From Agrypnus murinus (Eukaryota > Arthropoda > Insecta > Coleoptera > Elateridae), in contig OV816029.1 in NCBI GenBank assembly GCA_929113105.1, positions 88,588,622-88,652,621 of the forward strand: a stretch of DNA of 64,000 bases. Direction: 5' to 3'. The notes beneath the pieces are model-generated. The model worked only from the letters and a program-made list of their open reading frames with translations. It was not told the origin of the DNA and did not search any database. This document shows, one piece after another, positions 11,202 through 19,517 of the stretch. Made by a program: the position numbers and the translations under genes. Position 1 is the first letter of the stretch; every line of letters starts with the position of its first letter.

Positions 11202-11781
11202 TGATTTGCCCGAGGCTGAAAGAATCTGAAGACAAGTCTGAGACAGATATTTTCTTTTTCTTGGTGTTTGAAATTTTTTTTCTGTAAAACTTTCTGCCTT
11301 TTAATAGCACTATTAATTTTACTTTTAATAGCTTATTAAGTTTCTTGGTTTAACACTATATTATATAAATAATAAATAAAATTATGTAATAATATATCTA
11401 CGAAAATATAATAAATACATTAATCAATATGCAGTCATTTACTAGATTTAATAATAAATCCAGTAATTGACCGCTTTTATTTAAATTGTGACACAGACAT
11501 TAAAACCCGGTCAAATATTGGTTCATAAAATCATAACCATTCGTACATTTGAAATATTACTAACAAACCCACCTCGTGTTGTTACATAAATATTATTTAA
11601 GATTTTTCAAATTTTGGCGCTAAACCAGTACCTTGACCTTGAACCTATCTCTATCTAACACATGGTGACCTTGAACCTATCTCTCTAAACGTGGCAACAC
11701 CGCATTCTCAATATGACAACAATGTTGTGACCTTGAACTCAAGGCCACTAAATAATATATCTTCAAGGTCATCAATATGGC

Positions 11782-11989
11782 AGTAGGGAAAGAATGGGGT
11801 TTCTGGGACCACCTCCCACCACTTTCTGCTTTCTGCCAAGGTCAACCTTCAAGGCTAAATTTTCTGGCGGTTAAAGGTCAAGGCTTCACTGATTTTTAAG
11901 CTGAAGGTCAAGGCTTCTCTGACTTTTAAGGTGAAGGTTTATTATACTTCCTGCTAAGGTTAGATTTTTAGCGGTTCAAGGTTAAGACT
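11782..11989. repeat. Left TIR of element C
   Basis: It matches 17284-17491 in reverse complement without a visible mismatch. It contains repeated AAGGTCAA and GCTTC(T/A)CTGA units, and the same units reappear internally at 16590-16635. Confidence 0.92.
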
Positions 11990-12067
11990 TTCTGCTAAGG
12001 CTTCTCTAATATTAAGGTTCAGGTTTTATAAAAAAAATGTTGTAGATAAAAACAATGAAACAATTTA

Positions 12068-12340
12068 TTAGTTGTTTATTAAATTGCTTACAACAATATC
12101 TCGTAAATAATTAAATACATAACAATTATTTGAATCTATATCTCTCGTCAGGTAAGGCGTGACTCCCGAAGGAAAACGTTTTTCACGAAATCTGAGTTCT
12201 CTTTCATCGTTAAATTCTTTTTCCGTTAACCACTTTGTTGCAGTGAACGTTGCCCAATTCGGTATCATTTTAACAACTAGTTGTACACAGAACAGCCAGC
12301 AACGTGAAACTAAGAACAATGCGAAGACAATGTTACATTT
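12068..12340 (-). CDS. Small membrane-anchored protein candidate
   Basis: The frame has a hydrophobic stretch (FALFLVSRCWLFCVQLVV) followed by a charged segment with KWLTEKEFNDERELRF and a C-terminus rich in Asn. There is no ATG near the beginning, and the only internal Met lies after the hydrophobic segment. The frame is open upstream into the coiled-coil gene at 12399-12626. It may therefore be the second half of one protein (coiled coil then membrane segment) joined by a frameshift or splice. No family is recognised. Confidence 0.35.
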   Translation of the reverse strand, partial: KCNIVFALFLVSRCWLFCVQLVVKMIPNWATFTATKWLTEKEFNDERELRFREKRFPSGVTPYLTRDIDSNNCYVFNYLRDIVVSNLINN

Positions 12341-12398
12341 ACAGGAGAAAAATCGAGATAGGATAAAAGGAAATCGAAATATTACGAAAGGATCACAT

Positions 12399-12626
12399 TC
12401 ACGTTCGAGGACCAGGCTCGATGAGTCGTCTGCGAATTTCTTTCTCGCATAATAATTTCAATTGTTTATCCATTAACAACTCATCGAGCCTAGCTAACTC
12501 GGCAACCATCCGTACTCTCGCAGCTTTTAATTTGGATATTTCTTCCTCTCTTTCAGTCACACATCTGCAAACCTGCTCGATCCGATCTGCGGCCTCTACG
12601 AGGAAGTCATCGAAACCATCAGCCAA
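12399..12626 (-). CDS. Coiled-coil protein of element C
   Basis: About 75 residues starting LADGFDDFLVEAADRIEQV and continuing with a heptad-rich EREEEISKLKAARV and LARLDELLMDKQLKLL. A two-turn coiled coil or leucine-zipper-like helix is expected. No ATG is seen in frame close by. The frame is open upstream to about 12670, and CAACCATCAG directly before the first residue could be a splice acceptor. A related start, SIDDFLAEVADRIEQV, occurs on the opposite strand at 13566-13613, showing duplication of this gene start. Function unknown. Confidence 0.45.
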   Translation of the reverse strand: MADGFDDFLVEAADRIEQVCRCVTEREEEISKLKAARVRMVAELARLDELLMDKQLKLLCEKEIRRRLIEPGPRT

Positions 12627-12724
12627 CTGATGGTTGAGTACCGAAAAAAGAATGCTTTCAGGTTTATATCAACACAATCGATAGCCTACATTCAGTTCCG
12701 ATATATTGAGAACGATTGGAAGGA

Positions 12725-12910
12725 TTAGTGAATACTAATAGTGTCAATAAAAATCATATACATATTTCCACATGCTATACTAGACCCTCCCACCATACTT
12801 ACAAAGATAAAAAGTAAAAGGAAACAGCTCATGTACTGATCGAAAATTCTACCAAGGTTACATAGCAGGTTACAAATTGTAGAATTAAAATAACGGTTAC
12901 ATTTAGACAT
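12725..12910 (-). CDS. Hypothetical 61-residue hydrophobic protein
   Basis: This is an ATG-initiated frame with one hydrophobic run, MSCFLLLFIFVSMVGGSS, in its second half. It lies between the coiled-coil gene and the repeat-protein gene on the same strand. There is no recognisable family, promoter or duplication, so it may be chance in this AT-rich stretch. Confidence 0.2.
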   Translation of the reverse strand: MSKCNRYFNSTICNLLCNLGRIFDQYMSCFLLLFIFVSMVGGSSIACGNMYMIFIDTISIH

Positions 12911-13526
12911 ACTTTACATTAAATTTAAGAGTTTTTAATTTTAACGTTAGTTTAAACGTTGAATTTGAACAAGAATAAACTCTCAGATACAAATTCTTAT
13001 TTCATCAACCTTTCGTTGACAATTCACATTAATTTGTTGCATTCGTTTGAGCAAAAGGATTGTTTAGATGGAAACAAATTGTTTCCACTTAATCCTTAAT
13101 CAATTCCAATTTACTACTGGTTTCTTATTTTAATACCCTCTTACTCTGCATGAACTGTGTATTAAGAAGTGTAAGGTTAAATGCGTTTCGTGTGGGATCG
13201 TTAAATCTCTCATTGGGTGCCTCTCCAGGTTGCAGACAAGAAATGAAAAGAATACACATTAAAGTATAAACGAGATGGCCAGGCACCGATAGTATAATGT
13301 CGATGATCACACATGCTATTGTCACAAACGGAAATATTTACAACTCAATATTACATACAAAACTCAACTTCGCCTCAACGTTGCCTGCGGTGCTGCCTAC
13401 GTTATTCCAGCAGCCGCTAACAACTGGAAACCAGCTGTACATTCCTTCGAAGAAACGCTTCCGCTTCACCCACGACGGATCTCAACTGCAAGTTGCATTA
13501 GTTGGCATGCAACATATCTGCCTACG

Positions 13527-14171
13527 TTACTCCCGTATATGCTGGGCAACCCACACCAATGAAGGAAGATTCGATCGATGACTTCCTCGCAGAGGTCGCC
13601 GATCGGATTGAGCAGGTTCAGGAGCGTATAGAATCGGTTGATTCATGGAAGACGTCCCCGGAAGTTGCAACTCGTAACGTGTTGCAATACGCTCTGTAGC
13701 AGAAAGACCTGGACCGTCTTCAGGTGGCTGAAGCTCCGGAGTAGACACCCGATCGGATTGAGCAGGTTCAGGAGCGTATAGAATCGGTTGATTCATGCAA
13801 GACGTCCCCGGAAGTTGCAACTCGGAACGTGTTGCAATACGCTCTGTAGCAGAAGGACCTGGAGCGTCTTCAGGTGGCTGAAGCTCCGGAGTAGACACAC
13901 TTGGAACGGCTTCAACCCGCTGAAGTCGCTCTGTACCGGAAGGTTCAGGAGCGACTTCATCGGGGTGCAGACGTTCTGCACCGGAAGCTTCAGGAGCGTC
14001 TTCATCAGGGTGTAGAAATTCCGCAGTAGACGTACTCGGAACTTCTACAACCCGCTGAAGTCGCTCTACACCGGAAGGTTCCGGGGCATCATCATCAAGC
14101 CATTGAAGAAGTTCCGGAGTAGACGTACGAGCGACTTCCTTCAGCGAGACGCTCCGCAGCTGACAGATCAT
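13527..14171 (-). pseudogene. Repeat-rich C-terminal region of the element C acidic protein
   Basis: The frame is open for 214 codons and made of Pro/Glu-rich repeats such as APEPSG-ERLQRV and STPELQPPEDAPGPSATERI. It overlaps the end of the 14095-15111 gene in another frame. Since both frames encode the same repeat style near 14150 (AAERLAEG versus SLKEVARTSTPEL), this is most simply the C-terminal part of that protein displaced by a one-base frameshift. Programmed frameshifting is possible but no clear slippery site is seen. Unit amplification (150 bp) occurs at its distal end. Function unknown. Confidence 0.5.
13601..13900. repeat. 150-bp tandem duplication
   Basis: GATCGGATTGAGCAGGTTCA occurs at 13601 and again at 13751. 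The following 150 bp are repeated with a few substitutions, which keeps the minus-strand frame (50 codons per unit). The unit boundary carries an inverted copy of the coiled-coil gene start from 12560-12600. Confidence 0.85.
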
Positions 14172-15111
14172 TCATCCCCACACTTTCAACCTGGTTTGTT
14201 ACAGCTTCCACTCCACAATACTCTGAAGTCTTTGGAAGCTGTAACATAATTTTATCCTCAAACTGCCTCAAAACATACAAATTTTCCTCATTCAAATCTA
14301 ATTCATCGTCATTTACATCAACAATCGGTCTCAAAACACTTACTTCATCCCCATCATTCACATCGTCCACCTGCAAATCACTCAGATCGATAAGGCAATC
14401 AAGACTATTTAGGTGAGTAAAAGTATCCTTATCGCCCAAGGGAGAAAGGGAAGCCGTCCACATATCCTTCCACATGCTCTCACCCAAAGCAATGGATGCG
14501 TCGAAATTATCGCATAGGGAGCTCCTAAACGAATCATTGTCGCTGCCATCATCGACGGTGCCGTCATCGACCACATCATCTCCGATAGCAGCGACTGTGA
14601 CGTTGTTGGGAACCCCAGCATCGATTATGGTGCTTAGTTTCGCCACGACACCATCGTCAACAGCATTGTTACTACCGTTAACAGTGTTGCTGTTGACGAT
14701 GGTGTCATGGTTGGAGTCTACAATACCAGCATCGTTACTTACATTCGACGCATCCAAAACTTGATTAACACTAACACCCAAACTTGTAGAAGGCCCCGTG
14801 AGGGCATTCCGAAGAATCGAGTTGGTGGTGGGTTCAGGGGTACACAAATCAATCGTCTCAATGAAATCCTCCTCCTCCTCCTCCTTATCCCACACACTAG
14901 GTTTAATTAATATATTTTGTAAAACATTCACACGGGACTTTCCGAAAGTATTAATTTTCGAAGGACCAGCTCTTTCATCTTCAGCGGAACGCTTCAAAGA
15001 AAGACCAGGTCTGAACTTGAACACGTTTTTCTCACAATTATACGTTTCACTCACAAAGGGCAAGGCAAAGGGGGAGGAGGTGCGTAAAAGTATGATTTCA
15101 CTCTCTCTCAT
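14095..15111 (-). CDS. Large acidic low-complexity protein of element C
   Basis: 338 codons from ATG 15111. The N-terminus is basic and Ser-rich (KRSAEDERAGPSKINTFGKS). A glutamate run and FIETIDLCTPEP follow at about residues 75-95. A long Asp/Asn/Val-rich linker comes next, and the end (NDLSAAERLAEGSRS) leads into the repeat region encoded in the neighbouring frame at 13527-14171. TIDLC preceded by acidic residues resembles a SUMO-interaction motif, but that is weak evidence. It shares a 90-bp divergent promoter region with the dUTPase gene. No family is recognised. The acidic, disordered composition would suit a regulatory or scaffolding role, which is inference only. Confidence 0.6.
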   Translation of the reverse strand: MRESEIILLRTSSPFALPFVSETYNCEKNVFKFRPGLSLKRSAEDERAGPSKINTFGKSRVNVLQNILIKPSVWDKEEEEEDFIETIDLCTPEPTTNSILRNALTGPSTSLGVSVNQVLDASNVSNDAGIVDSNHDTIVNSNTVNGSNNAVDDGVVAKLSTIIDAGVPNNVTVAAIGDDVVDDGTVDDGSDNDSFRSSLCDNFDASIALGESMWKDMWTASLSPLGDKDTFTHLNSLDCLIDLSDLQVDDVNDGDEVSVLRPIVDVNDDELDLNEENLYVLRQFEDKIMLQLPKTSEYCGVEAVTNQVESVGMNDLSAAERLAEGSRSYVYSGTSSMA

Positions 15112-15138
15112 AGTATTACCTTAGCTTAGCTTCCTGCT

Positions 15139-15172
15139 TATAAATCCTTACACAGTTGCTCTATAATTCAGT
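15139..15172 (+). promoter_or_regulatory. TATA + initiator promoter of the dUTPase gene
   Basis: TATAAA at 15139-15144 and the arthropod initiator TCAGT at 15168-15172 are 31 nt apart (to the A), the canonical spacing. The TTATAA core is palindromic and lies between two divergent genes (15111 minus, 15202 plus), so it may serve both. Confidence 0.65.
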
Positions 15173-15201
15173 ATCTTACTGAATTACATCGCTGAATCAG
15201 T

Positions 15202-15633
15202 ATGTCTTCTGAAAGTCTATTCTTTGTTAAAGCAAACCCTAACGCTTTACCACCGTTTAAGGCTACACCCCAGGCTGCAGGTTTTGATTTACATAGTGTT
15301 TGCAATGTTACAGTTCCTGCACACGATCGACTTCTAGTTAGCACAGGTTTGAAAATAAAATTGCCAGATAGTTGTTACGGTCGAATCGCTCCTCGTTCAC
15401 GTTTAAGTCTCAAATATATCGACGTTAGTGCGGGAGTAATTGATCCGGATTTTACGGGTATAGTGCAAGTTCTTCTTGTCAATCATTCGAACTCACCCTT
15501 TGTAGTGCGTGCCGGTGACCGAATTGCTCAACTCATTTGCGAAAAGATATCTTTTCCAGAAATTGTTGAAGGATATGAAATTGATTCTACCAGCAGAGGG
15601 GATGGTGCTTTTGGTTCTACTGGGATGCATTAA
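15202..15633 (+). CDS. dut: Trimeric dUTPase
   Basis: Hydrolyses dUTP to dUMP and pyrophosphate, keeping uracil out of newly made DNA. Many large and small DNA viruses carry their own copy. The 143-residue length and all five motifs fit the homotrimeric family: AAGFDL (25-30), PRSRL (64-68), GVIDPDFTG (78-86), GDRIAQLI (105-112) and RGDGAFGSTG near the C-terminus. Variations are Arg for Gly in motif 2, FTG for the usual YRG in motif 3 (Phe in place of the uracil-stacking Tyr) and Ala for Gly in motif 5. The catalytic Asp in motif 3 is retained. The frame is intact, has its own TATA/TCAGT promoter and is followed by AATAAA near 15684. It could be of host or viral origin. Confidence 0.95.
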   Translation: MSSESLFFVKANPNALPPFKATPQAAGFDLHSVCNVTVPAHDRLLVSTGLKIKLPDSCYGRIAPRSRLSLKYIDVSAGVIDPDFTGIVQVLLVNHSNSPFVVRAGDRIAQLICEKISFPEIVEGYEIDSTSRGDGAFGSTGMH

Positions 15634-15759
15634 GTTCTGTTTAGCTTATAATTACTCATATGGTTATATACTGATTGTAATCTAATAAAACAAGTTTTGA
15701 ACTTCATTGCATTTTTATTTATATTACTTATTACTATTATTACAATTATAATACTAATA

Positions 15760-15987
15760 CTAATTCTTCATATAGATTTCGACAAAAATGTTCTCCTCTC
15801 TCAATCTAATTGTTGGTCCAGGTCCAAATCTAAGTATTTTAATTTGCCCGACAGGGGGCACAACCACCAATGTGTAGGGGACTTCACCCCCCTGTAGGAC
15901 AAACACGAACTGTGTTATGGATCTCCTCTCAATCCATAATTCACCCATTTTAAGTTCTAGTATTTCTGTATACAAATACATTTTCAT
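15760..15987 (-). CDS. Hypothetical 75-residue protein
   Basis: ATG-initiated frame containing GELWIERRSITQFVFVL and VVVPPVGQIKILRFGPG. It is convergent with the dUTPase gene and would end near a reverse AATAAA around 15712. The residue make-up (charged N-terminal part, alternating hydrophobic strands) is protein-like and the frame is undamaged. No family is recognised. Confidence 0.4.
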   Translation of the reverse strand: MKMYLYTEILELKMGELWIERRSITQFVFVLQGGEVPYTLVVVPPVGQIKILRFGPGPTIRLREENIFVEIYMKN

Positions 15988-16240
15988 TATTCACTATGTA
16001 CAAAATAATACAATTGATCTTACCATATCCATAATCCATTTCTGCTTTTCTCTTAACAAGTTAACTAGTTAACAACTATTACCTACAACATAGTCCTTGA
16101 CTTTAGGACTCATTGTAACATGGTGATGACATCATTATGGTCACCCGCTGTTCGCATAAAATGTAGAAAGTGAATGCTTAAGAGTTACTTTCTAACGTGC
16201 CGTTATAAAGTATTAATCTCTCGACCAAACGACAATTGAG

Positions 16241-16630
16241 ATGAATAATCCACTTTTGTCTGTTGAAGACGTTATACAGTTACCTATCGATTTTCTGAAA
16301 CGCTATTATGCACATGATGTAGCTCGAAACTTTCGTCAACTTCCTAAAGATCTACAACAGCAACTGCACCAATATCAATACTGCACTGTTCATTTTCCTA
16401 AGGAGGGCGATGTTCTAGATGGCCCGCCGCTTTTAAAAATAAATTGCTCCCGTTGTAAGACATGTCTAAATGTTTATGCAACTTTATTTCTAATAAATGT
16501 CTATTCAAATTCTTTAATTTATATTTATAATACAAACCTTAACCTCAACCTTTACCTCAACCTTAACCTCAACCTTAACCTTAACCTTAAAACCAGAGAA
16601 GCCTTAACCTTAAAACCAGAGAAGCCTTGA
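16241..16630 (+). CDS. Small Cys-motif protein of element C
   Basis: Begins MNNPLLSVEDVIQLPIDFL and includes a helix-rich region followed by INCSRCKTC, a CxxCxxC cluster. From about residue 85 the frame enters Leu/Asn-rich text encoded by the internal repeat (LNLNLNLNLN), so the true C-terminus may be altered by repeat expansion. TTATAAAG near 16203 is a plausible TATA box. Function unknown; the Cys cluster suggests metal binding. Confidence 0.5.
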   Translation: MNNPLLSVEDVIQLPIDFLKRYYAHDVARNFRQLPKDLQQQLHQYQYCTVHFPKEGDVLDGPPLLKINCSRCKTCLNVYATLFLINVYSNSLIYIYNTNLNLNLYLNLNLNLNLNLKTREALTLKPEKP

Positions 16631-16640
16631 CCTCGGCAGA
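16530..16640. repeat. Internal copy of TIR-type repeats (AACCTT units)
   Basis: Short tandem CAACCTTAACCT units lead into two copies of TTAAAACCAGAGAAGCCTT and a GGCAGAAAGTGGTAG stretch, which also occur in the right TIR of element C (17265-17450). This is an internal TIR-derived block directly before the next promoter. Confidence 0.75.
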
Positions 16641-16671
16641 AAGTGGTAGTGGCAAAGAAGTACGTAGTAAG

Positions 16672-16704
16672 TATAAAAGACGTGTCGATCCTAGTGGAGT
16701 CAGT
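16672..16704 (+). promoter_or_regulatory. TATA + initiator promoter
   Basis: TATAAAAG at 16672-16679 and TCAGT at 16700-16704 are 30 nt apart to the A, upstream of the gene at 16759. This is the same architecture as the dUTPase promoter. Confidence 0.65.
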
Positions 16705-16758
16705 CTTTCATCGACTTAAGTAAACATACCTTCTTTTAAGTAAGTACTAAAAGTTGTG

Positions 16759-17196
16759 ATGCCAAAGGTATTATCCAAGAGTTTCTACGGCAGACTTGGG
16801 AATGGTACACATGGGAGTCTCCCATATATCAATATTGATCAAGAGGGTATTCATGGTCCACTAGCCGAATATGCGTGTGAATGGTTAAATGACTGTCGCA
16901 AGAAAAAGAGTGTTGATGGTGAAATACTAACTAAGGTTATTGGTAATAAAGACACACCTATTGCTGTATGTAAACCTCGACATATAATGTATAGAAAGCG
17001 TACGAAGAAAGTATTATGTCATGTGTGTAAAGTAAATTATGCCAATTATGTACATAATGAAACGTTTGATGTTGTTCGTTATCCTAATCTAATATGTAAT
17101 AGCTGTGCCAAGAAGGATGATGAATATGCTACAAGCGTGTATTCCGATTCCGGTAGTAACTATAGTGATATTGATTTGGATGATATATTAAATTAA
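16759..17196 (+). CDS. Two-CxxC zinc-ribbon-like protein of element C
   Basis: 145 residues from MPKVLSKSFYGRLGNGTHG. Near the C-terminus CHVCKVNYANYV and LICNSCAKKDD form two CxxC pairs separated by about 26 residues, as in a zinc ribbon or treble clef. An acidic tail (SGSNYSDIDLDDILN) follows. It has a clear TATA/TCAGT promoter and AATAAA soon after the stop. The frame is undamaged. It could be a nucleic-acid-binding regulator, but no family is recognised. Confidence 0.6.
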   Translation: MPKVLSKSFYGRLGNGTHGSLPYINIDQEGIHGPLAEYACEWLNDCRKKKSVDGEILTKVIGNKDTPIAVCKPRHIMYRKRTKKVLCHVCKVNYANYVHNETFDVVRYPNLICNSCAKKDDEYATSVYSDSGSNYSDIDLDDILN

Positions 17197-17283
17197 AATC
17201 CTTAATGTATTTATAACAATAAATGTTTATGCACATTCTTTCATTTTTATTTATTACCTTGACCTTAAAACCAGAGAAGTGTT

Positions 17284-17491
17284 AGTCTTAACCTTGAACC
17301 GCTAAAAATCTAACCTTAGCAGGAAGTATAATAAACCTTCACCTTAAAAGTCAGAGAAGCCTTGACCTTCAGCTTAAAAATCAGTGAAGCCTTGACCTTT
17401 AACCGCCAGAAAATTTAGCCTTGAAGGTTGACCTTGGCAGAAAGCAGAAAGTGGTGGGAGGTGGTCCCAGAAACCCCATTCTTTCCCTACT
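17284..17491. repeat. Right TIR of element C
   Basis: Reverse complement of 11782-11989 with no mismatch seen. It ends CTTTCCCTACT at 17491, directly before the second TATGGC. Confidence 0.92.
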
Positions 17492-17497
17492 TATGGC

Positions 17498-17610
17498 AAT
17501 AATGCATTCAAGGTCACGCTATATTCAAGGTAACTAAATTAGGTATATTCAAGGTCATCAATCACCATTCAAGGTCAAGCTGTAGATATATATATAGCAG
17601 GTTGCATGTA
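17498..17610 (+). promoter_or_regulatory. Inner end of the left TIR of element B with TATA box
   Basis: This stretch continues the element B TIR after the element C insertion and ends GTTGCATGTA, matching the right arm at 23711-23720. GATATATATATAGCA (TATA at about 17587-17596) lies 60-70 nt before the ATG at 17659. The right arm has the same box facing inward towards the BIR gene. Confidence 0.6.
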
Positions 17611-17658
17611 TGGGAAGAGTAAAGCGTTTGCAGTTGCAGTGTACAGTGCAGTGTTACA

Positions 17659-18351
17659 ATGGAAAGCCTCGCTAAATCAATTGAGAATGCGAAAGCGCAA
17701 CCTCTAGAAAAGCAGTTGATGGCTCCAAACGAGCTTCCTAAGGATGCTAAATGGGCACCGCTAGTGAATCAATCAGTGTTTTATTTAAACAAATCAAAAA
17801 GTAAAGTTGTATTTGTTGGATTATGTGCTTATTTGGGATTCGCTCCTGTAATAAAAGTAGCTGGATTAAAGAATCAGTGTATGCTGTTTGATGAAACGGA
17901 GTGGAATGCGTTAATAACAATGAAGGAATCATTAATAAGTACTTTAAAGCAGGAGAAGAGGTCGGGGTTCCTTTGAAAATTGGTACAAAAACTATCTCGT
18001 TTGAGCGTGTTAACAGAAATTACGATAAAACAAAAATCATAAAGATAACTGATGCAGGAGATGATGAATTGTATTTAGCGTGGGAGTCCTTATATGTATG
18101 AGCTGTGGCAGTTAATACCGTTACTAGCATATCGATTAAACCTTCTGAAGGGTTTGGAATTTTTCAATTTCTACCATAGCATAATAGAAGGTGTTGTAGA
18201 CATGCCGGGTGACTGCATAGTGAACATCACAAACATATTGGAACCATTAATGAAGACGCAAATCCCGAACGTGTTTAGAATGCTAGAAGTTGTGCATTAT
18301 CTACCAGAAAAGGTAATAGTGGATGTGGAAGTCAAAAGGTGTATTGCGTAA
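17659..18351 (+). pseudogene. Element B gene 1 (unknown family, two frameshifts)
   Basis: Starts at ATG 17659 (MESLAKSIENAKAQPLEKQL). Three consecutive open segments (17659-17976, 17901-18101, 18094-18351) overlap and read on from one another, so one ~230-codon gene broken by one-base shifts near 17930 and 18085 is the simplest view. Notable text: SKVVFVGLCAYLGFAPVIKV, CMLFDETEWNALI, GEEVGVPLKIGTKTISFERV and LWQLIPLLAYRLNLLKGLEF. The order of hydrophobic and polar positions resembles the gene inside the foldback element at 42361-42783, so I suspect one family. Function is unknown. Expression would start from the TIR promoter just upstream. Confidence 0.55.
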
Positions 18352-18429
18352 TGGAAGAATGAAGAGGGGAAAGGGTGGGAGCGGGTGAATATAAGAACAC
18401 ATGATCTATGCGTAACGTAGTGAAACAGA

Positions 18430-18747
18430 ATGGAGACGCGTAACAGTGAAGACTTATCAAGCAAAACTATTGATAAACTGAATGCTGTGGAGAAACTACG
18501 GTGTGAATTAGAAGCGCTAGAGGAGGGTGCGGCACACGAAGCTGTTCATGGTACGGGAATATTCAGTCCGGAATATTGTCAAGAGTTAGCACAACGATAC
18601 AGAAAAGGCGTGCAGTTGTGTCAAGACTTCATTAGAGGCGTGATTTGTGATGAGTGTTTGGTAAAAAAGCTCATTGAGCAACAGCTAAGGGACTTTGCAT
18701 ATGACTTAATAGAGGAGGGATTAAATGGGTGGTTTAGTGACATTTGA
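18430..18747 (+). CDS. Element B gene 2, helical protein
   Basis: ATG at 18430. 105 residues, mostly predicted helix: TIDKLNAVEKLRCELEALEE, then GIFSPEYCQELAQRYRKGVQ and CDECLVKKLIEQQLRDFAYD. A CxxC pair (CDEC) is present. It overlaps the next frame by 23 nt (18725-18747), so the two may be separate genes or a single gene split by a frameshift. No family is recognised. Confidence 0.45.
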   Translation: METRNSEDLSSKTIDKLNAVEKLRCELEALEEGAAHEAVHGTGIFSPEYCQELAQRYRKGVQLCQDFIRGVICDECLVKKLIEQQLRDFAYDLIEEGLNGWFSDI

Positions 18748-18952
18748 TGAAAGTAAAAACAAAATGCATTACATGTTAACATGGGAGTATGCACATCGTC
18801 AAGCACGCAGAAGTCAATGGGAGATAATAGCAAGGGATAGGGTACGATTTCAGAGACGAATAAGCTACGTGGAAAATGTAATCGCTCCAGTTTTGAAAGA
18901 AGAGTATAGAGAGGGTATCTATAATACACGTTTTAAAATGTTGGGTAGTTAA
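18725..18952 (+). CDS. Element B gene 3, basic helical protein
   Basis: ATG 18725 overlaps the end of the preceding frame. 75 residues, basic and aromatic: MLTWEYAHRQARRSQWEII, RDRVRFQRRISYVENV. The composition suits nucleic-acid binding. It may be the C-terminal half of the preceding protein after a frameshift. Unknown family. Confidence 0.4.
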   Translation: MGGLVTFDESKNKMHYMLTWEYAHRQARRSQWEIIARDRVRFQRRISYVENVIAPVLKEEYREGIYNTRFKMLGS

Positions 18953-19055
18953 GTATAATTAGCATTAAAATAATTTTAAGGTGTTTGTGGGTCTTCGAAA
19001 GTGGTGGGAGTATAGTTTAAATAGTCACGTCAGTCGCTTACCCTCAGTTACAGAA

Positions 19056-19517
19056 ATGGGTTCAATGAAAGTGGGTTGGCAACATTACTGGGTTCTTGAA
19101 ACAACAGATAAGGGTGAAATTAAATTTTCGCGTTATAAAACGCACAATACCGGGTTGTTAATCGAAAGAGCTAAACTGTCGAACACTGTGGTTGTACGTA
19201 GTGAAAACGATTATCGACACACTTCGTGTGCAGGTGTAGAAGTCCATTATTTGTTAAAAAATGGTAAACTTATAAATATACAAAATTCCACATGTACAGA
19301 ACATGGTTTGTTCCAACATCGTCATACTATTAACTTGTTGCCTGATAAATGTGATTTCAGTCTTTTCAAATGTAAATGTGTTACACCGTATAGTGAATAG
19401 ATTGCTGCAACTGAACGTGCACGTGACAACCTTGCTACCGGTTTTCCTGCGGATTTGGTGCGTTATCTGGATTGGGAATTAAAGGGTAGTAATTGTTATA
19501 TATTCAAGTGTGAATAG
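19056..19517 (+). pseudogene. Element B gene 4, interrupted by an in-frame TAG
   Basis: The frame is open from 18981, but the first ATG is at 19056 (MGSMKVGWQHYWVLETTDKG). It stops at TAG 19398-19400 and then continues in frame for 38 more sense codons (including ARDNLATGFPADLVRYLDWE) to a second TAG at 19515-19517. This suggests one gene of about 150 codons with a point-mutated stop. Several Cys/His residues occur (STCTEHGLFQHRH, FKCKC). Alternatively an upstream exon joins at 18981 through the AG at 18979-18980. No family is recognised. Confidence 0.45.

Larger units (their letters stand above)
10076..11630. other. Rearranged 1.5-kb segment inside the left TIR of element B
   Basis: This segment has no counterpart in the right TIR and separates two TIR-like blocks (ending near 10060 and resuming near 11635). 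Bases 10330-10410 resemble 22090-22205 inside element B, both with TCAGAGGATTACATATTT and ACATTTATCTTTTATTT-like text. It also holds a transposon-protein fragment and a LINE tail, listed separately. A further insertion or internal rearrangement is likely. I could not find clean ends. Confidence 0.45.
11782..17491. mobile_element. Element C: 5.7-kb virus-like element nested in element B
   Basis: The 208-bp terminal inverted repeats (11782-11989 and 17284-17491) are identical by eye. They start AGTAGGGAAAGAATGGGG and then TTTCTGGGACCACC, resembling the ends of element B. A 6-bp duplication TATGGC (11776-11781 and 17492-17497) flanks it, and the TIR text of element B continues directly on both sides. 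Identical TIRs suggest a recent insertion. It encodes a dUTPase, two Cys-motif proteins, a coiled-coil protein, small membrane-protein candidates and a large acidic/repeat protein. No polymerase or integrase is visible. Confidence 0.9.

Noticed and set aside
13297..13699. Plus-strand frames opposite the repeat protein as separate genes
   Set aside because: They mostly mirror the minus-strand repeats. Only the short SIDDFLAEVADRIEQV segment is meaningful, as a duplicated gene start.
16530..16640. Telomere-like AACCTTAACCTT repeats
   Set aside because: Insect telomeres are TTAGG. This text is an internal copy of element C TIR units.
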